Assembly (NCBI GenBank): GCA_032358165.1
Contig: JAALGY010000042.1
Coordinates: forward strand, 1-64,000
Length of the DNA: 64,000 nucleotides
Source of the DNA: Diplosphaera chodatii
Lineage: Eukaryota > Chlorophyta > Trebouxiophyceae > Prasiolales > Stichococcaceae
Reading direction: 5' to 3'
Part shown: piece by piece, positions 12,501 to 23,234 of the stretch
Position numbering within the stretch: the stretch's first letter is position 1
Layout: every line of letters begins with the position of its first letter
Position numbers and translations under genes: made by a program
Notes under the pieces: generated by a model
What the model was told of the DNA's origin: nothing
Databases searched by the model: none
What the model saw: the letters and a program-made list of their open reading frames with translations, nothing else

Positions 12501-13913
12501 GCTGCCCCACACACCTTGACGGACATCATGGCCAGAGTGGAGCGCGTCTCATCGTCCACCTCGTTCTTCGGCTGCTGCTGCGCTGCCGGCTGGCCAGCGC
12601 CTTCGCCGCCGGCGTCGCCGCCGCCGCTGCTGCCCTGGGTGCTGTCGGCTGGGTTGCTGTTGCTAGAGCTGCCGCCGCTGCCGCCGCTGCTGCTGCTGCC
12701 GCTGCTGCTGCTCTTGTCTGCCCCTTTGCCACCGGCCCCACCAGAGCTGCTGCTGCCGGGGCTGCTGCTGCCACTGCTGCTTGCGGCCTTCACATCCTTG
12801 TCAGGACCGCCTCCATCACCGCCGCTGCCGCTGTTGTTGGCCTTGGCCGGTGCTTTGCTGCCGCCGCTGCGGCCGCCTGACCGCTTGAGACCGGGCTGCT
12901 TGCCGCTGCTGGCACCCGCAGCAGCAGCAGCCTGTGGCGCCGGCTTCTGCTGCCGCGCCTTGTGCGGCCGGGCGTGCGCTGCCTTCTGCTTCAGCGCGTC
13001 GCCGCCAGGCTTGCCGGGGCCTCCTTGCCGCCCGCGCCTGGTGTGCCGCCCTTCCGACGGGGCTGCGCCGCCTGCCCCTTGGGCTTCGCTGGGACTGGCG
13101 CTGGGCCGCTGTTGCCGCCGCCGGGCTTTCTGGCTGCAGGCTGCTGGCTGTTGCCGGAGGCGCCAGGCTTTGCTCCAGGCCCCGCCCTCGGCTGCTGCTT
13201 GCTGCCGTCCTTGCCCGCTGCCGTCGCCGCCTTGCGCTTCGACCCCTCGGTCCTCTTCACCTTGGCCTGCGCCTCTGCCAGGCGAGCCTGCAAGCAGTGG
13301 TGGATGCTGATGTAGCAGAGCGCGAGCTTGCATACGCATGACTTCCAGCAGCTCTTGGTGTTAAAACTGTCTTCAACATGTTAGAACTGTGTTCAATCTG
13401 ACGACTCACCTGCGCCTTGGCGGCGGTCTCCGCCCTGATGCGCGCGGCGTCGGCCTCGGGGTCGAAGGCGGGGTCCGTGTCGGGCGCCTCGCTGGCGGTC
13501 CGGTTGAACGCCTGCTCCACGCGATCGAAGCGCAGGGCGCGCGCCGAGGAGGTGCCCAGGCCCCACCGCGAGGTGCTCGACCGCACCTGCGTCATATACA
13601 CAGCTGCAGAGCTGCCGGCCCACATTTGCAACTTGGTGCTGCAGCACCATGTGTGACTCAGCATGCTGCACATATGCGCGCGGCACATGGCGACACATGT
13701 GCAGGAGCCTGCTGCCGGGGCGGCAGGGCAGGTGAGCGGTGAACTCCGCCTTGCAGTGACATGATCCAGAAGTGGCATGCTCACCAGCAGCACGAGGATG
13801 ATCGACAGCGGGATGACCAGCCACCAGCACACCGCGCGCGCGTCGCAGAAGCTGAGCAGCCCGGTGGGCCGCTTGTTGTCGTCCTTTTTGCGGTCCTGCC
13901 GCGGCTGCAGCAT
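9526..13913 (-). CDS. Type II membrane protein resembling a Golgi glycosyltransferase
   Basis: Fourteen exons: 13785-13913, 13410-13586, 12515-13287, 12229-12379, 11948-12039, 11746-11830, 11530-11632, 11290-11379, 11022-11174, 10754-10891, 10482-10564, 10229-10349, 9928-10051, 9526-9726; about 807 residues. Near residues 26-43 is one hydrophobic anchor (WWLVIPLSIILVLL) after a basic N-terminus, then a long Ser/Gly/Ala/Pro/Lys stem, then a globular C-terminal half. This is the layout of Golgi type II transferases. The C-terminus (KLFVSPLG, KDYEAIISRALLLKP, SYPDIYEVGVTCVEV, then a GLLGDPDRMQRIADTAFQRL helix) resembles the donor-binding half of glycosyltransferases, but I cannot name a family. 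The third exon is 773 bases and must lose phase: the frame open from 13287 meets a stop at 12991, while the frame leading into exon 4 begins upstream of 13000. That is a one-base frameshift or assembly error near 13000-13040. Confidence 0.6.
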
Positions 13914-14668
13914 GCCGGCGCCGCTGGCGACACAGCGCGGCCCTGGCTGCTTGTCACCTCCACAGCATCAGGCCCGCGGTGCCTGCTGTCTAGACCTGTG
14001 GACACTGCTGCCGAGCTGGCAGTGCAGGTGCAGATGCGCTCGCCTGCGGATGGCGCTGCCTGGGCAAAGGCGTGGCGCTGAGTCCTGCAAACCACCGCAA
14101 TTTTCGCGGTCAGACGAGGTGATGTATGTTTTTCCAACATGCGTCGCTGCTGTAAGGCCATGGCCTTTCAGGCGACTGCTGCAGATAGAGGCTTGTGTCT
14201 GGAGTGCTCCCAATGACATTTAACTTGATCGCGGGACCTGGACTCACCTGCTGCCAGTATCAGACGGCTGGTGAGGGCGTTCGCCAGTCCTCACATCGCA
14301 TGCTGGTGCGTCGCCCCCCAACGCTGCGATATGTTCTCTGCATGACTGTTCAATCTGTTGGGTTGGTGGCCAACCTCGCTCAAGATCGTCAGCGTGCAGC
14401 CATCACTTGCAGCATCAAGAGTTGTCGTCTGCTCAGATGCAACCGTGGCAATGAGCACATCAGCATCATAACCACTCCCACATCCCGCTGCTCAAGTGTA
14501 CGACTCTACTACAATGCAAGATGCATGTTGGACAGGGGCTTTACATGCGCTAGGTCCTCAGCCTCGTGCAGTAGTTATAGTCTCAGCTTGCATGCTGTTC
14601 ATCCACCGTGCGCATGTCTTGATTCGTCACGCAGACCTTCCTGGTCCTCCCTTGCAACCTGGGTGCGC
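13914..14668. other. Intergenic stretch between divergent genes
   Basis: Lies between the start of the membrane glycosyltransferase-like gene and the small + strand gene. GC content falls and no convincing exon is seen, so it probably holds the upstream regions of both. No specific element was recognised. Confidence 0.4.
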
Positions 14669-14941
14669 ATGTTCAACCCAAAGTCGCCGCTGAGCGCCGC
14701 AGCAATATTCCTGGCTGGCATCGCAGCGATAGCGTATACCACGTTGGACATCCAGCGGACGCTGAGATCGAACGAACAGCCCACGACACCTGAGCAGCTG
14801 GCGGCGCTGCGTGAGATGATCGACCACCATGACCGCAAGGCCACAGGTTCGCCCTTCAAAACGCCGCGCCGCGCCTTGGCGTTGATCAGCACCACAAGTC
14901 GGCGCTGGGCCGGACTGATTGCATGTGTCAAAACCACGTGA
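14669..14941 (+). CDS. Small putative membrane protein (unrecognised)
   Basis: An ATG at 14669 opens a 90-residue frame to TGA at 14939-14941. Residues 8-24 are hydrophobic (LSAAAIFLAGIAAIAYT), followed by a polar stretch (TTPEQLAALREMIDHHDRK) that looks helical and real. The tail after PFKTPRR is less convincing, so the frame may be interrupted by an intron before the printed stop. An antisense frame is also open here but has poorer composition. Function unknown. Confidence 0.4.
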   Translation: MFNPKSPLSAAAIFLAGIAAIAYTTLDIQRTLRSNEQPTTPEQLAALREMIDHHDRKATGSPFKTPRRALALISTTSRRWAGLIACVKTT

Positions 14942-15231
14942 CCGTCTGCCTGCTGGTGGCGCAGACCAGGTGCTGCGCCACCTCAGCGGCGAGCAGAAGG
15001 AGTGAAGGAGCTGCTCCAGGGGACGGCAGCTGCACTTGTGAGTGCCACTGCCACATGGCACTTGCAGCAAGCCTCCCTGCACACGCTGCGCCGGCCTGCG
15101 CGCGCCGCTCTGGACGCAATCAACAGGTGCAGCTGAGCAGTACAGGTCTTGTGAACCGCACCCACAATGGCAGTGTGAGTGACTTGCAGGTGTGCTGTCT
15201 ACGCATCTGCTCAACGTACGTATCGTCACCT

Positions 15232-16337
15232 ATGCAGAGCTGCCGGTCCAGACGGCGCTGCAGCTGCCGCGCATCGGCCAACGGCGCGCCGCAGGAGCCA
15301 GACCCCCATGCCCTGCTGGGCGTGGCCCGCAGCGCCAGCCGCGCCGACATCCGGGCGGCGTACTATGCCCGGCTGCAGGAGGTGCAGCGCCTGCATGTTG
15401 ATGACAACACTGGTGCTGTGGAAACCAACTGCATCCGTGCTGGCGATCTGCCGCCCTGCATCTGCTGCATGGGAGCAGCCTTGCACAAGCATCTGCCACA
15501 TGACTGCAGATCCATCCGGACGTCTCGGGCGCTGATACCACACTGGAGGCTGTGCAGCTGAATCTGGCCTACGCGCGCATCATAGGGGTGCGCATCCCGC
15601 CACAGATTCACCGCTGCGTTTGTCGTTGCTCACTGATACAATGCCAAGATGACCCCCAGATGGGCGAACCCTGGTGAGGCTCTTGCTTCGCCTTCATGTG
15701 TCAATGCTGGCCAACTGCAGGATGTGCGGGCGCGGTCGCGTGACGCAGACGAGGACGACGACCAGCCCAGCGTGTTTGACGCCCCGCTCGGCGAGCCGGA
15801 CCGCATCTTCGTCAACCCCTTCGCCTGCGGCGTGAGCCCGCTGCAGTGGCGCGAGCTGCAGGTGGGGCTGCTGATGCGGATGCATACTCGGGCCATATCA
15901 GCTGATGGTGCAGCACATGGTGCCACTGCTATCGGTCAGCACCGGGGCTGACGACTTGATGCATGAGCTTTGGTGCAGAAAGTCCCCACGAGCTGGATGC
16001 GCGCATGTCCTGCCAGCCAGCCATACACACTGGCTGCGCTGCTGGAGGTGTATCCCAGCCTAGGTGCTGAGCTGCCTGTCCCACCCTGCAGGACCTGGTG
16101 GCGGACGCTGCCGACCCGCAGGCGGCGCTGGAGGCGGCGGGGCTGCACTTTGCGTACGACTCCGCCGTGAACTGGGTCACGCCGGCGCAGCTGGCGGTGC
16201 TCACGGCGGAGCTGGAGGCCATGAGCATGGACGCCACCAGCATGGACATCACGTCCTACTACGTGACCGACTGCCTGCTGCGCGCGCAGGCCGCCAACAA
16301 CCGCGTGACGTATGTGCGCAGGAGCGGCCAGATCTAG
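15232..16337 (+). CDS. Plastid-type J-domain protein with a cysteine-less ferredoxin-like tail
   Basis: Four exons with continuous phase: 15232-15381, 15510-15587, 15721-15861, 16092-16337 (204 residues). The first 25 residues (many Arg, Ser, Cys) look like a transit peptide. A compact J-domain follows (DPHALLGVARSASRADIRAA, then IHPDVSG with the HPD triad that stimulates Hsp70). The rest (RIFVNPFACGVSPLQW, then SAVNWVTPAQLAVLTAELE) follows the pattern of the bacterial-type ferredoxin part of plastid J-ferredoxin proteins (CDJ3-5 in Chlamydomonas, DJC76/77/82 in Arabidopsis), where a cysteine cluster and a closing WV-x-QLxxLE segment occur. Here only one cysteine of the cluster region remains, so a 4Fe-4S cluster is unlikely. 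The J-domain call is firm; the ferredoxin origin is inference. It ends with TAG. Confidence 0.75.
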
Positions 16338-16921
16338 GGCAAAGCATGAAGCTTAGCACTGTGCACTGGGAACGGCAGCACGGCATTTACCTGGTTTGCA
16401 AACTGCGTACCCGCAGGGCAGCCAAATAACATATCCGCTTGACTGCCATATTGCTTGCACTTGATTCAAGGTGCACTTGACTTGACAGCATGCGCTGCGA
16501 TGGGCCGCAGCACGAGCAAGCAGTTTGTATGGGAGCGCTGCAGCAGTGCTGGGCCAGCAGCTCGTGGGTTTATGGCCCCTTTGTTGCACGTCGGTGACAC
16601 AGCCGACGATGCACTGTATTCCAGTTTGCAACTCGCGTCTGAATGAGGACTTGCTGCAGTAGTAGTCCAGAAGTTTAGCAGGGGAACCAGCTTCGCACTA
16701 GCGGTCGAGGATCAACCATGCCTGCTGCTCGGCGTTTAGCCCGCAAATGCTGCTTTCGCGCTTATGTCGCCCGTCTCAGCGTGCTAGTGTCTGCTTTCAT
16801 AAGGCGATACTGAATCAGCTGAGCCCTTCTGCATCTGTGCAACCTACTGAGAAGGCCGTCAGACGGCCAGATCACATCAGGCATCGTGCTCAGCAGCGCA
16901 GGCGCAGTCCGCAGCAACAAG
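16338..16921. other. Intergenic stretch between two + strand genes
   Basis: AT-richer than the flanking exons and without a convincing exon. It must hold the end of the J-protein transcript and the promoter of the sucrose-phosphate phosphatase gene. A GTG-started extension upstream of 16922 is open but has no ATG. Confidence 0.4.
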
Positions 16922-18588
16922 ATGGCGGCACAGATCCTGCAGAAGAAGCACCGGTTCATCCTTGTCAGCGACCTGGACTGGACCATGGTGCGTGGGGCTG
17001 TTTTAGACATGCGCAGCGCACTTGCGCAGCATGCGTTTTCGGCGTGCAGCCGAAAGTGCATCACTCATTCAGACCGCTTCGCCACATCATGCACATCAGT
17101 TGCACTCACGACGCAGGTGGATCATGACGACAAGGAGCATGCGGCGCTGAACAAGTTTGGGCAGCTGTGGAAGGAGAAGTTTGCATCAGACAGCCTGCTG
17201 GTGTTCTCCACCGGCAGGTCACACGCGCTGTACGAGGAGCTGCGGGTGAGCCTCAAAGCTGTCGCCTCCCTAAGCGGCAGCACGTGGCTCCAACAGCGGC
17301 AGGTGCACAAGTGCCACAGCAGCAGATGCGCCGCAAGTGTCATCATCGCACATCGCGCCGTGCAGAAAGAGGCGCCGATGCTGGTGCCCGACGTGCTGGT
17401 GTGCTCCGTGGGCACCGAAATCTTCTTCGAGTCGGCGGGGGAGGCGGACCGGGAGTGGGGCCGGGAGCTGGACCGGGGCTGGGACCGGCAGGGGGCGCTG
17501 GACGCTGCGGCTAGCATCCCGGAGCTCAAGCAGCAGGTGGAGGGCTGTCCCAAATTTGCTGGTGACTCGCAGGTCATAGCGCCAGCAAGTGCTGTGCCAC
17601 ATGCCAATTTCACGCCGCGGCCAGCTACTCCCTGATGCAGTGCCTGTCATCTTGGTCCGCGCCGTGCAAGTCGTGCTTGCCTGCTGCTAACAGGCAGCCT
17701 CGGAGCAGCGGCCGCACAAGCTCAGCTACCACCTGGATGCAAAGGGGGAGGAGGCGGAGCAGGTGACTCGTCGCTCCTCACTCCCGCTGCAACCGCGCCA
17801 CACATCTGTCCACTGATGCTGTCCCCAGCCGCAGGCGGGTCCTTGACTAGCTGTGGCGCGTTGCAACAGGTGATCGCGCGGCTGAAGAAGGGCCTGGCGG
17901 GCAAGGGCATCCAGGCGAAGGTGATCTACAGCGGCGGCGCGGACGTGGACATCCTGGCTGCGGGCGCGTCCAAGGGCGACGGCCTCAAGTTCCTGCTGAA
18001 ACAGGTGCGATCGGCCGGGCATTGCTCCCTTCCGCCCTATCCTTTATGTGGCACACGGCTGACCGGCTATTCAGCAATAGCGCTGCTCGTCCATGCATAG
18101 CTTGAACCTGCTGGACAACATCCAGCTGGTGAGCAGGCGGCGGCAAAGATGCCGAGCTCTGAATAACGAGCTGGTGCCGGCTGCAGGTCGAGAAGGGCGC
18201 CGGGCTGCCGGACGATGGGGTGATGGTGTGCGGCGACAGCGGCAACGACATCGAGCTGTTCGCTGTGCCGGGCGTGCGCGGCTGCATGGTGGTGAATGCC
18301 CACCCCGAGCTGCGCAAGTACTGCGAGGAGCACGCCTCGCCAAACATCTTCCAGGTGCCATGCAAACCAGTGCTTTTTGGGCGGCCTGAGTTTGAATAGA
18401 GTGCGTGCAGGACTGAGTTCACCAGCACTCTGGGTCGCATTGCAATATTGTGATGCTGGTCAGCTGCTTTGAAAGGAGACAGCAATCTCAAGGTCAGAGC
18501 AATGATCGCCATGTGATGTGCACCGCAGGCGACAAAGCGGTGTGCCGGTGGGATTGTTGAGGCGCTTGAACACTTCAAGCTGGCGTAG
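16922..18588 (+). CDS. SPP: Sucrose-6-phosphate phosphatase, single-domain form
   Basis: Seven exons, all phases consistent: 16922-16987, 17117-17245, 17366-17536, 17694-17762, 17870-18004, 18187-18354, 18529-18588 (265 residues, stop TAG). The enzyme removes phosphate from sucrose 6-phosphate, the last step of sucrose synthesis, in the cytosol. HAD-family motifs are clear: motif I SDLDWTMVDHDD (nucleophile Asp), motif II FSTGRS, the Lys of KGDGLKFLLK, and motif IV VCGDSGNDIELF. The cap carries LVCSVGTEIFF. Plant enzymes are about 420 residues with an extra C-terminal domain; this one ends right after the catalytic fold, at the length of cyanobacterial SPP. No targeting sequence is visible. 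Confidence 0.92.
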
Positions 18589-19085
18589 GGTATCTATTGT
18601 ATCGAACACTGTGTGCTGTCATTGAAGCGGACATGAAATATCGGTCCAGGCTTGGACGCTATGTTCGAAACCACAACCCCAAGCAATGTCCGCTGGCTCC
18701 GGTGCACATTGGCAGACGACTCTCAGAGCACACCCCAGACCTTGCTCTCGCAGTATGCTAGGCATCATGCAGCATATGTGCCCCACCCTGTGCCCCATCA
18801 CCACCGGGTGCTGCATCCGTTGGGCAGAAGCCGGGGCCGAGCGGCGACGCCACGCCACCCCTGGCCAGCATGCGGCAGCGGTGCTCCTGCAGCCGCGCCC
18901 TTGCCCTGTGCATCTCCCTGCGTCAACATGTGCATACGTCAGTTCTAAAGTGTGCTGTGGTCCTGTAATCTCGAACCAGCGCTATTGCAATTTCTCCAAA
19001 TGCCGATCATGACTGTGCTACTGCGGCAACGGCTTGTTCCGGCATAGGCTAGGCATACGCTTGGCTTTGTGCAAAATATATAATC
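18589..19085. other. Intergenic stretch between convergent genes
   Basis: About 500 bases separating the 3' ends of the sucrose-phosphate phosphatase (+) and hexosaminidase (-) genes. No exon is seen. A TGTAA motif, the usual polyadenylation signal in green algae, lies near 18,963. Confidence 0.4.
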
Positions 19086-22000
19086 TCACTGTTCTGGCTG
19101 GCCGTCAGCGGCTGGGGACCACAGGCGCTCCGCCACGGCAGCTGCGTCCGGCCACGTCTTGGCGAGCGCATTGCTCGCGTCTGTGAACTCCCCCCACATG
19201 GCTGCCTCTCCCCCCACCACCAGCGCCTTCTGGGCATCTGTCCCCTGTGGGTTGCACAGATGACCGTCAGTCCAGGGCTGCATGCAGCGCAGAGTTAAGT
19301 ATGCCATGGGAACATGCATTCCTGGGAGTGGCGACGCAACAGGTTCCTGCGTATTACAGCGGAGCTTACAACCTCCCAAGGCTTCACCTCGAAGGCCAGC
19401 GGCTCGACAGCGTGGTACCGCTGCCAGTTCTCCTGACCGAACTGTCCTAAATTAAGATACCAGGGCGACGACAGCAAGATGCGCAGCCCCTGCAGGACAC
19501 ACAGCAGTTTCCACAGAGGTTCCTGATATATGTTTTTTGGTCAGTTTTTGACGACCAGAGAGCGTCATACAGCAGTGCATGTCACCTGCTTGGTGATGCG
19601 CTCCAGTTCCGGCACGAAGCCCTGCGGCTTCTCCTGCCATGGGTGCTGCCCGCTGCCCACCCTGTAGTGATTTCAGGATACTGTATCATAGTCTGATTTC
19701 GTTATAGGTGGACGTGGCGCCAGGGACTGCAGGTCTGCAGATCTGATGACCACACGACGAGTGTGAACACAGCTGGCACTCTGTGGCGGCTTGCTGATGC
19801 CTACCTGCAGCCGGACGACAGGCTGCACTGCATCCGCCGCGCGGTGGAAGCAGCGCTGCCTGAACTGCCGCCGCCGCTGTTGGTGGGCCACCACCACTTC
19901 CACACCTGCACCAGCGTGTCGTTGGCGACCTGCAGGCCGTTGTCCAGCACCTCCTGCCACACGATCGGCGACCGATCTGCACGGGCAGCGCAGCATTGTG
20001 GGCAGGGGCTGCGTCAGCAGGGATAGAGGCTGCAATCGCTGCTGTGCAGGACTGTCCAAGGGCTCTGCTGCGCACAGCGGGTTGAGGGGTGTCCTGCAAC
20101 CTGATCAGCTGGAGATTGCACAAACAGGGGGATGCTCCCCCAGCAAACTTGGAATTAAAGGACGTCCGCGCTGCTGACCTGCGCTGCTGACCAGGCCCAG
20201 AGTGCGGCGCACGTAGTATTGCTCAAGCGCGCGCCCGTCGCTGATGTTGTGCGCCTTCATCCACTGCCGCACATCCGGGTTGTGCTGCACAGAGGTGGAG
20301 AAGACTAGGAATTCCCCACAGCAAAGACGGCATTCACCATTTAGAGATTGCCCACCAGGGTGCATGTGCTGCATGGCAGAGCAGGTGGAAGCCGGGCTGC
20401 ACTGTGACTTACGACTGTGTTCATTGCAGGCTGCCATCATAGACAGGGGGCGGAGCACTGCAATGCTGCGTACCTCCCAGCAGCCGAGCGGCACCTCGTC
20501 TCCACCGATGTGCATGTATGCATCTGGGAAGTGCGCGGCCAGCTCCCTGAGCAGCTTCCACACCTGCGAAGAGAGCGTCATCAGCCAGAGAAGCTCCAGT
20601 GCTTTTCTGCCCACAAGTTTACCAGCGTGGCACACCTCCTGGAGTACCAAGGCACCTGCAAGCTCCGAGTGTGCCAAAGCGCTGCGCACCTCGGTGTAGG
20701 TGTGCTTGCGGGTGGGGTCCAGCGGCCCCGCAGCGCCCGTGGGGCCGTGCTCATCGTAGCAGGGCGTCAGCAGCGAGGGGTCGCCCCCGCCCCACGACAG
20801 CGTATGGCCTGTGGTGCATTAACAGACGTAATGTGGGATACTTCTGTCCATTCAGCGCTGTTCACAGAGATGCCAGCGCCAACTTCTGCCAGTGGACGAT
20901 ACAGAGGTGTCGGTCTGAAGCCTACGCGTTGGCTCACCTGGGGTGTCGAGCTCGGGGATGACGCGGATGCCGCGGGCCCGGGCGTAGGACACCACCTGCG
21001 CGATGTCCTCGGGGGTGTAGACCGCGGCGGGGCTGAAGGCGCCCTCGCGCGCCAGCTGCGGCAGCAGCGTGCTCTGGTACGGGAACGACTGCAGGCGAGA
21101 GGCACCAGTGTAGCCTGCTTAGCGCTGTCAGACCCTCGCTAGATGAACAGGCTGTGACGCAGCTGCGACCGCTTCACAGCTTGGACACATACCAGCGCGC
21201 TTGCAGCAGAACACATGAGCTGCCATGTCAGTGCTTGCTCGGATGTACACACATCGTATGCAACACCTGATCATCGACCAGGTGCCAGTGCAGGACGTTC
21301 AGCTTTGTCCACTCCATTGCGTCCAGATGAGCCTGTAGGACAGAAGCAATGGCATCTCTGACAGTCCCGTCATGGGACTGTCAAGACTCCAAGCAAGAAC
21401 CCTGCTGCGTACGTGACAGCACAGAAGGGACACACTGAGAACTCCCAACTGCGGGGCCAGCACGCACCTTGATGATGGGCACCGGCAGAAAGTGGCGGCC
21501 GCTGTCGATGAGCAGGCCACGGTGCTGAAACCGCGGGCTGTCCTTGACGTGCGTGGCGTTGATCAGCCACAGCGTGCGATCGGAGTGGTGGCCCTTGTGC
21601 CCCCGGTGCTTCTTGTGCTTCCGGTGACGCCTGCCATGGTGGTGCCTCCACAGCAGCGCATCGGAGGCAGCCCCCAGCAGCCTCAGCAGCCCCAGTGCTG
21701 GCTGCACCTGCGTTTGCACCCGTAACAGTTCACGCTTCGGGCGCTGAACGGATGGAGCCCCGTGCATGTGCTATCATTCCGAACCCATACTGGACGGTGC
21801 AGCACGGCGTTGGCGTCCGTACTGCTGCACCTGACGCACCTGCTCATCTGTGCTGACGTCCACGAGCGCAGCAAGGGCAGCATTGCTGCTGAGCACGTCA
21901 GGCGGCAGGTCGATGCAGTCCACCAGCTGTGAGAATGTCTCCAGGCCCCGCAGCGCGCCAAACACCGTGTTCGCCTCCAGCTTCGCCTCTGGCGCCTCCA

Positions 22001-22731
22001 CCTGCACCCGCGAGGTGCGCAATGTGATGTTCTATTCCAGGCTGGGCTGCTGCCAGCTGATAAAGGTGTCCCCACGCTGAAAGCCCTGATGAGGCCATCT
22101 TGCAGTGCGCACGCGCAGCACACAGAAGCGTTGGTCTCATCGTGCAAATCAGCTCACGTGCAGGCTGTAGGACTCGTCCGTCCCGAGGTTGAGCGACTGG
22201 TCTGAATACTTGACGTACACGGTGAGGTTGTGCAGGCGCCCCGCCAGCATGTCCAGCCGCTCCAGCAGCGCTTTGGTGTCAGGCGAGTAGGGCGGTGTGC
22301 CATCGAGGCTGTCGGCGTACCTGCACTTGAACCGTGATGATGTACTTCGCCTTGTGCAGCTGCATCCGGCATGGTCTGATCCCAAGACATGTGATTTCTC
22401 TTGGGTAGAGTCTGCTTGCAAGAATGTATGAGCACCGGTGCAGTGCAGCCTCCAGCAGGTCGCTCCCTCGCCCTGTGATCTTGAAGGCGAAGTGCTGCGG
22501 GTGCATGTACAGCACCCGCTGGCTGTGCACCTGCGGCGCATATTCCAAGGAGTTGCCGTAGGCTGGAGATTACTTGCGTCTGGGAACAACGTGCATTGGT
22601 GTTCATCGCCTGCTCTTCACGCATGCGAAGGTTCCGACCAGATGCACCTGCTGCTGCGGTTGCGGCCAGACGCTGGCTGCGGCACCCAGCTGCAGGCATG
22701 CAACCAGCGCCACCCATACCAAGACCCTCAT
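19086..22731 (-). CDS. Beta-N-acetylhexosaminidase, GH20, secreted or vacuolar
   Basis: Fourteen exons: 22648-22731, 22436-22562, 22158-22320, 21840-22001, 21468-21743 (acceptor could be at 21707), 21267-21332, 20938-21088, 20690-20808, 20474-20563, 20179-20284, 19805-19976, 19586-19661, 19388-19489, 19086-19244; about 617 residues. It hydrolyses terminal beta-linked N-acetylhexosamines. It starts with a signal peptide ([20 protein letters not shown]) followed by VWPQPQQ, typical of eukaryotic hexosaminidases. The GH20 barrel shows [43 protein letters not shown], the catalytic pair in [17 protein letters not shown] and [15 protein letters not shown] with AERLWS at the end. An extra His/Lys/Arg-rich insert ([15 protein letters not shown]) sits before PRFQHR. 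The junction of exons 1 and 2 is one base out of phase as read, so an error or unusual splice is likely there. Confidence 0.9.
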
Positions 22732-23234
22732 TGTGACGATCCTGGGTCACAGTGGGTTACAGTCTGACGACATCAACGATGCAATGCTGCCAGTAAGCAG
22801 ATGCGTCCAGGGCTGGATTCCGGTGCAACCCCTGCTCGACACCCTGTAGCCACGCGCGCAACCCTTTCCTGGTCCGAATCTGCCAGCGCAACACTCAGTT
22901 GGTCAACAACATGATCGGTACAATGCAAAGCATGAAATCGGCCAGGCGATGACCGCTGCACCCGTGCATCAAGCACGCACGTGTGATGTTGGAGACGACA
23001 GGCATTTAGGGTCGCAGTACTTGAGCTTAATGCCCTACTTGCGCTGACTTGAACGGCACTTTGAATTGCACAGCGCATGCAGCGCCAACCGCAGCTTTCA
23101 CCATCGACGCCAACACCATCATTGCTATCCTGCGCCTGCTGTAGGGCTACCAGCATTGACACCGGGCCGCGCAGCATGCGGTGCTAGATTGAAAGCGGAC
23201 ACCGATATTAAGCCCGATCCGAGGATTGTTGGGT
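22732..23234. promoter_or_regulatory. Divergent promoter region, hexosaminidase / FtsZ
   Basis: About 500 bases between the divergent start codons of the GH20 and FtsZ genes. It must hold both promoters or 5' leaders. No specific TATA or factor site can be assigned with confidence. Confidence 0.5.

Noticed and set aside
12516..13310. + strand Leu/Pro-rich frame opposite the glycosyltransferase stem
   Set aside because: It is the antisense of a Ser/Gly/Ala-coding low-complexity exon and resembles no protein.
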